DNA of 64,000 nt. Source: Massilia oculi. Lineage in GTDB: Bacteria; Pseudomonadota; Gammaproteobacteria; Burkholderiales; Burkholderiaceae_D. This document shows, one piece after another, positions 63,800 through 64,000 of this stretch. Under the pieces are notes generated by a model that had not been told where the DNA came from, ran no database searches, and was given only the letters and a program-made list of their open reading frames with translations. The translations under genes were made by a program, and so were the position numbers. Location: assembly GCF_003143515.1 (NCBI RefSeq), contig NZ_CP029343.1, positions 930,001 to 994,000 on the forward strand, given 5' to 3'. Position 1 is the first letter of the stretch, and every line of letters begins with the position of its first letter.

Positions 63800-64000
63800 A
63801 TGAACAGCATGGCATGGATCGGCATCATCGTCTGGGGAATCGTACTCACTCTGTTCGGCCTGTTGTCGGCCGGGGCCGCGCCCGATGGGCAGGCGCACCT
63901 GCAACCGCAGGACATCGTGTTCCTGATCGCGGGCGGCCTGCTCACCTGCCTGATCGGCTGCACCGGCCTGGTGGGCATGATGGGCTGGATCCCTGGCTTG
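63800..64000 (+). CDS. Small inner-membrane protein (3' partial)
   Basis: The first 67 residues of a gene cut by the end of the window. Two hydrophobic segments are visible: MAWIGIIVWGIVLTLFGLLS and DIVFLIAGGLLTCLIGCTGL. GGGAG precedes the ATG. No family can be assigned from this fragment. Confidence 0.65.
   Translation, partial: MNSMAWIGIIVWGIVLTLFGLLSAGAAPDGQAHLQPQDIVFLIAGGLLTCLIGCTGLVGMMGWIPGL

Overview
The window is 64 kb of high-GC DNA, densely coded and mostly chromosomal housekeeping in character. It looks like a member of the Oxalobacteraceae (Burkholderiales), most likely Massilia or a close relative. The reasons are: the hemC-hemD-hemX-hemY order; PHA metabolism genes (phaB, phasin); a PEP-CTERM-like small protein; many c-di-GMP proteins; and a very long Ala/Pro-rich RpoD. 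The genus is inferred from gene content only; there is no rRNA here. I found no tRNA, CRISPR array, prophage or intact transposase.

Layout. 1-4.7 kb: a Liv-type amino-acid ABC transporter operon, cut at its 5' end by the window edge. 4.8-7.2 kb: an FAD monooxygenase, a PEP-CTERM-like small protein and a broken PA-domain protein. 7.2-12.2 kb (minus strand): inorganic pyrophosphatase and the tetrapyrrole operon hemCDXY with overlapping genes. 12.3-18 kb: ppc (frameshifted) converging on rpoD. 18.1-19.6 kb: a candidate small RNA upstream of rpoD, divergent from a proQ/RNase D-like gene pair. 19.7-22.6 kb: two multi-haem cytochromes c and an SDR enzyme. 23-30.6 kb: a diguanylate cyclase, an unusual PilT-like ATPase, a small transporter, a head-GIN-domain protein, YaeQ, an NADP oxidoreductase, a frameshifted phasin, a KGG stress protein and a YgjP-like metalloprotein. 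30.9-35.3 kb: an operon of porin, phosphate-binding-like protein and GGDEF/EAL protein. 35.3-40.8 kb (minus): a TetR/LOG pair with a clear operator, a double-receiver response regulator, and a lipase/GMC-dehydrogenase/Tat-subunit operon. 40.8-44.2 kb: trmJ, suhB and a RhlE-type helicase. 44.2-44.7 kb: a cluster of REP-like palindromes. 44.7-50.3 kb: an uncharacterised lipoprotein pair, phaB, a stress-like protein, MtfA, a peroxiredoxin-glutaredoxin fusion and a winged-helix regulator. 50.9-64 kb: a frameshifted OmpA gene, YihY and AI-2E transporters, then a long run of small envelope and stress genes (BON, glycine-zipper, DUF4398/OmpA, YqjE/YqjD-like, ferritin-like, Crp/Fnr).

Four otherwise well-conserved genes (PA-domain protein, ppc, phasin, ompA) each carry a frameshift equivalent to loss of one base. 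That pattern suggests consensus sequencing errors at least as strongly as real gene decay. The least ordinary items are the candidate ~85-nt small RNA between rpoD and proQ, the REP-like palindrome cluster, the perfect palindromic operator in front of the TetR gene, the TGACA cluster in front of ompA, the ~290-residue N-terminal extension of RpoD, and a GMC dehydrogenase with a cysteine motif suited to an iron-sulfur cluster. No single region stands out as a complete, clearly novel multi-gene system.
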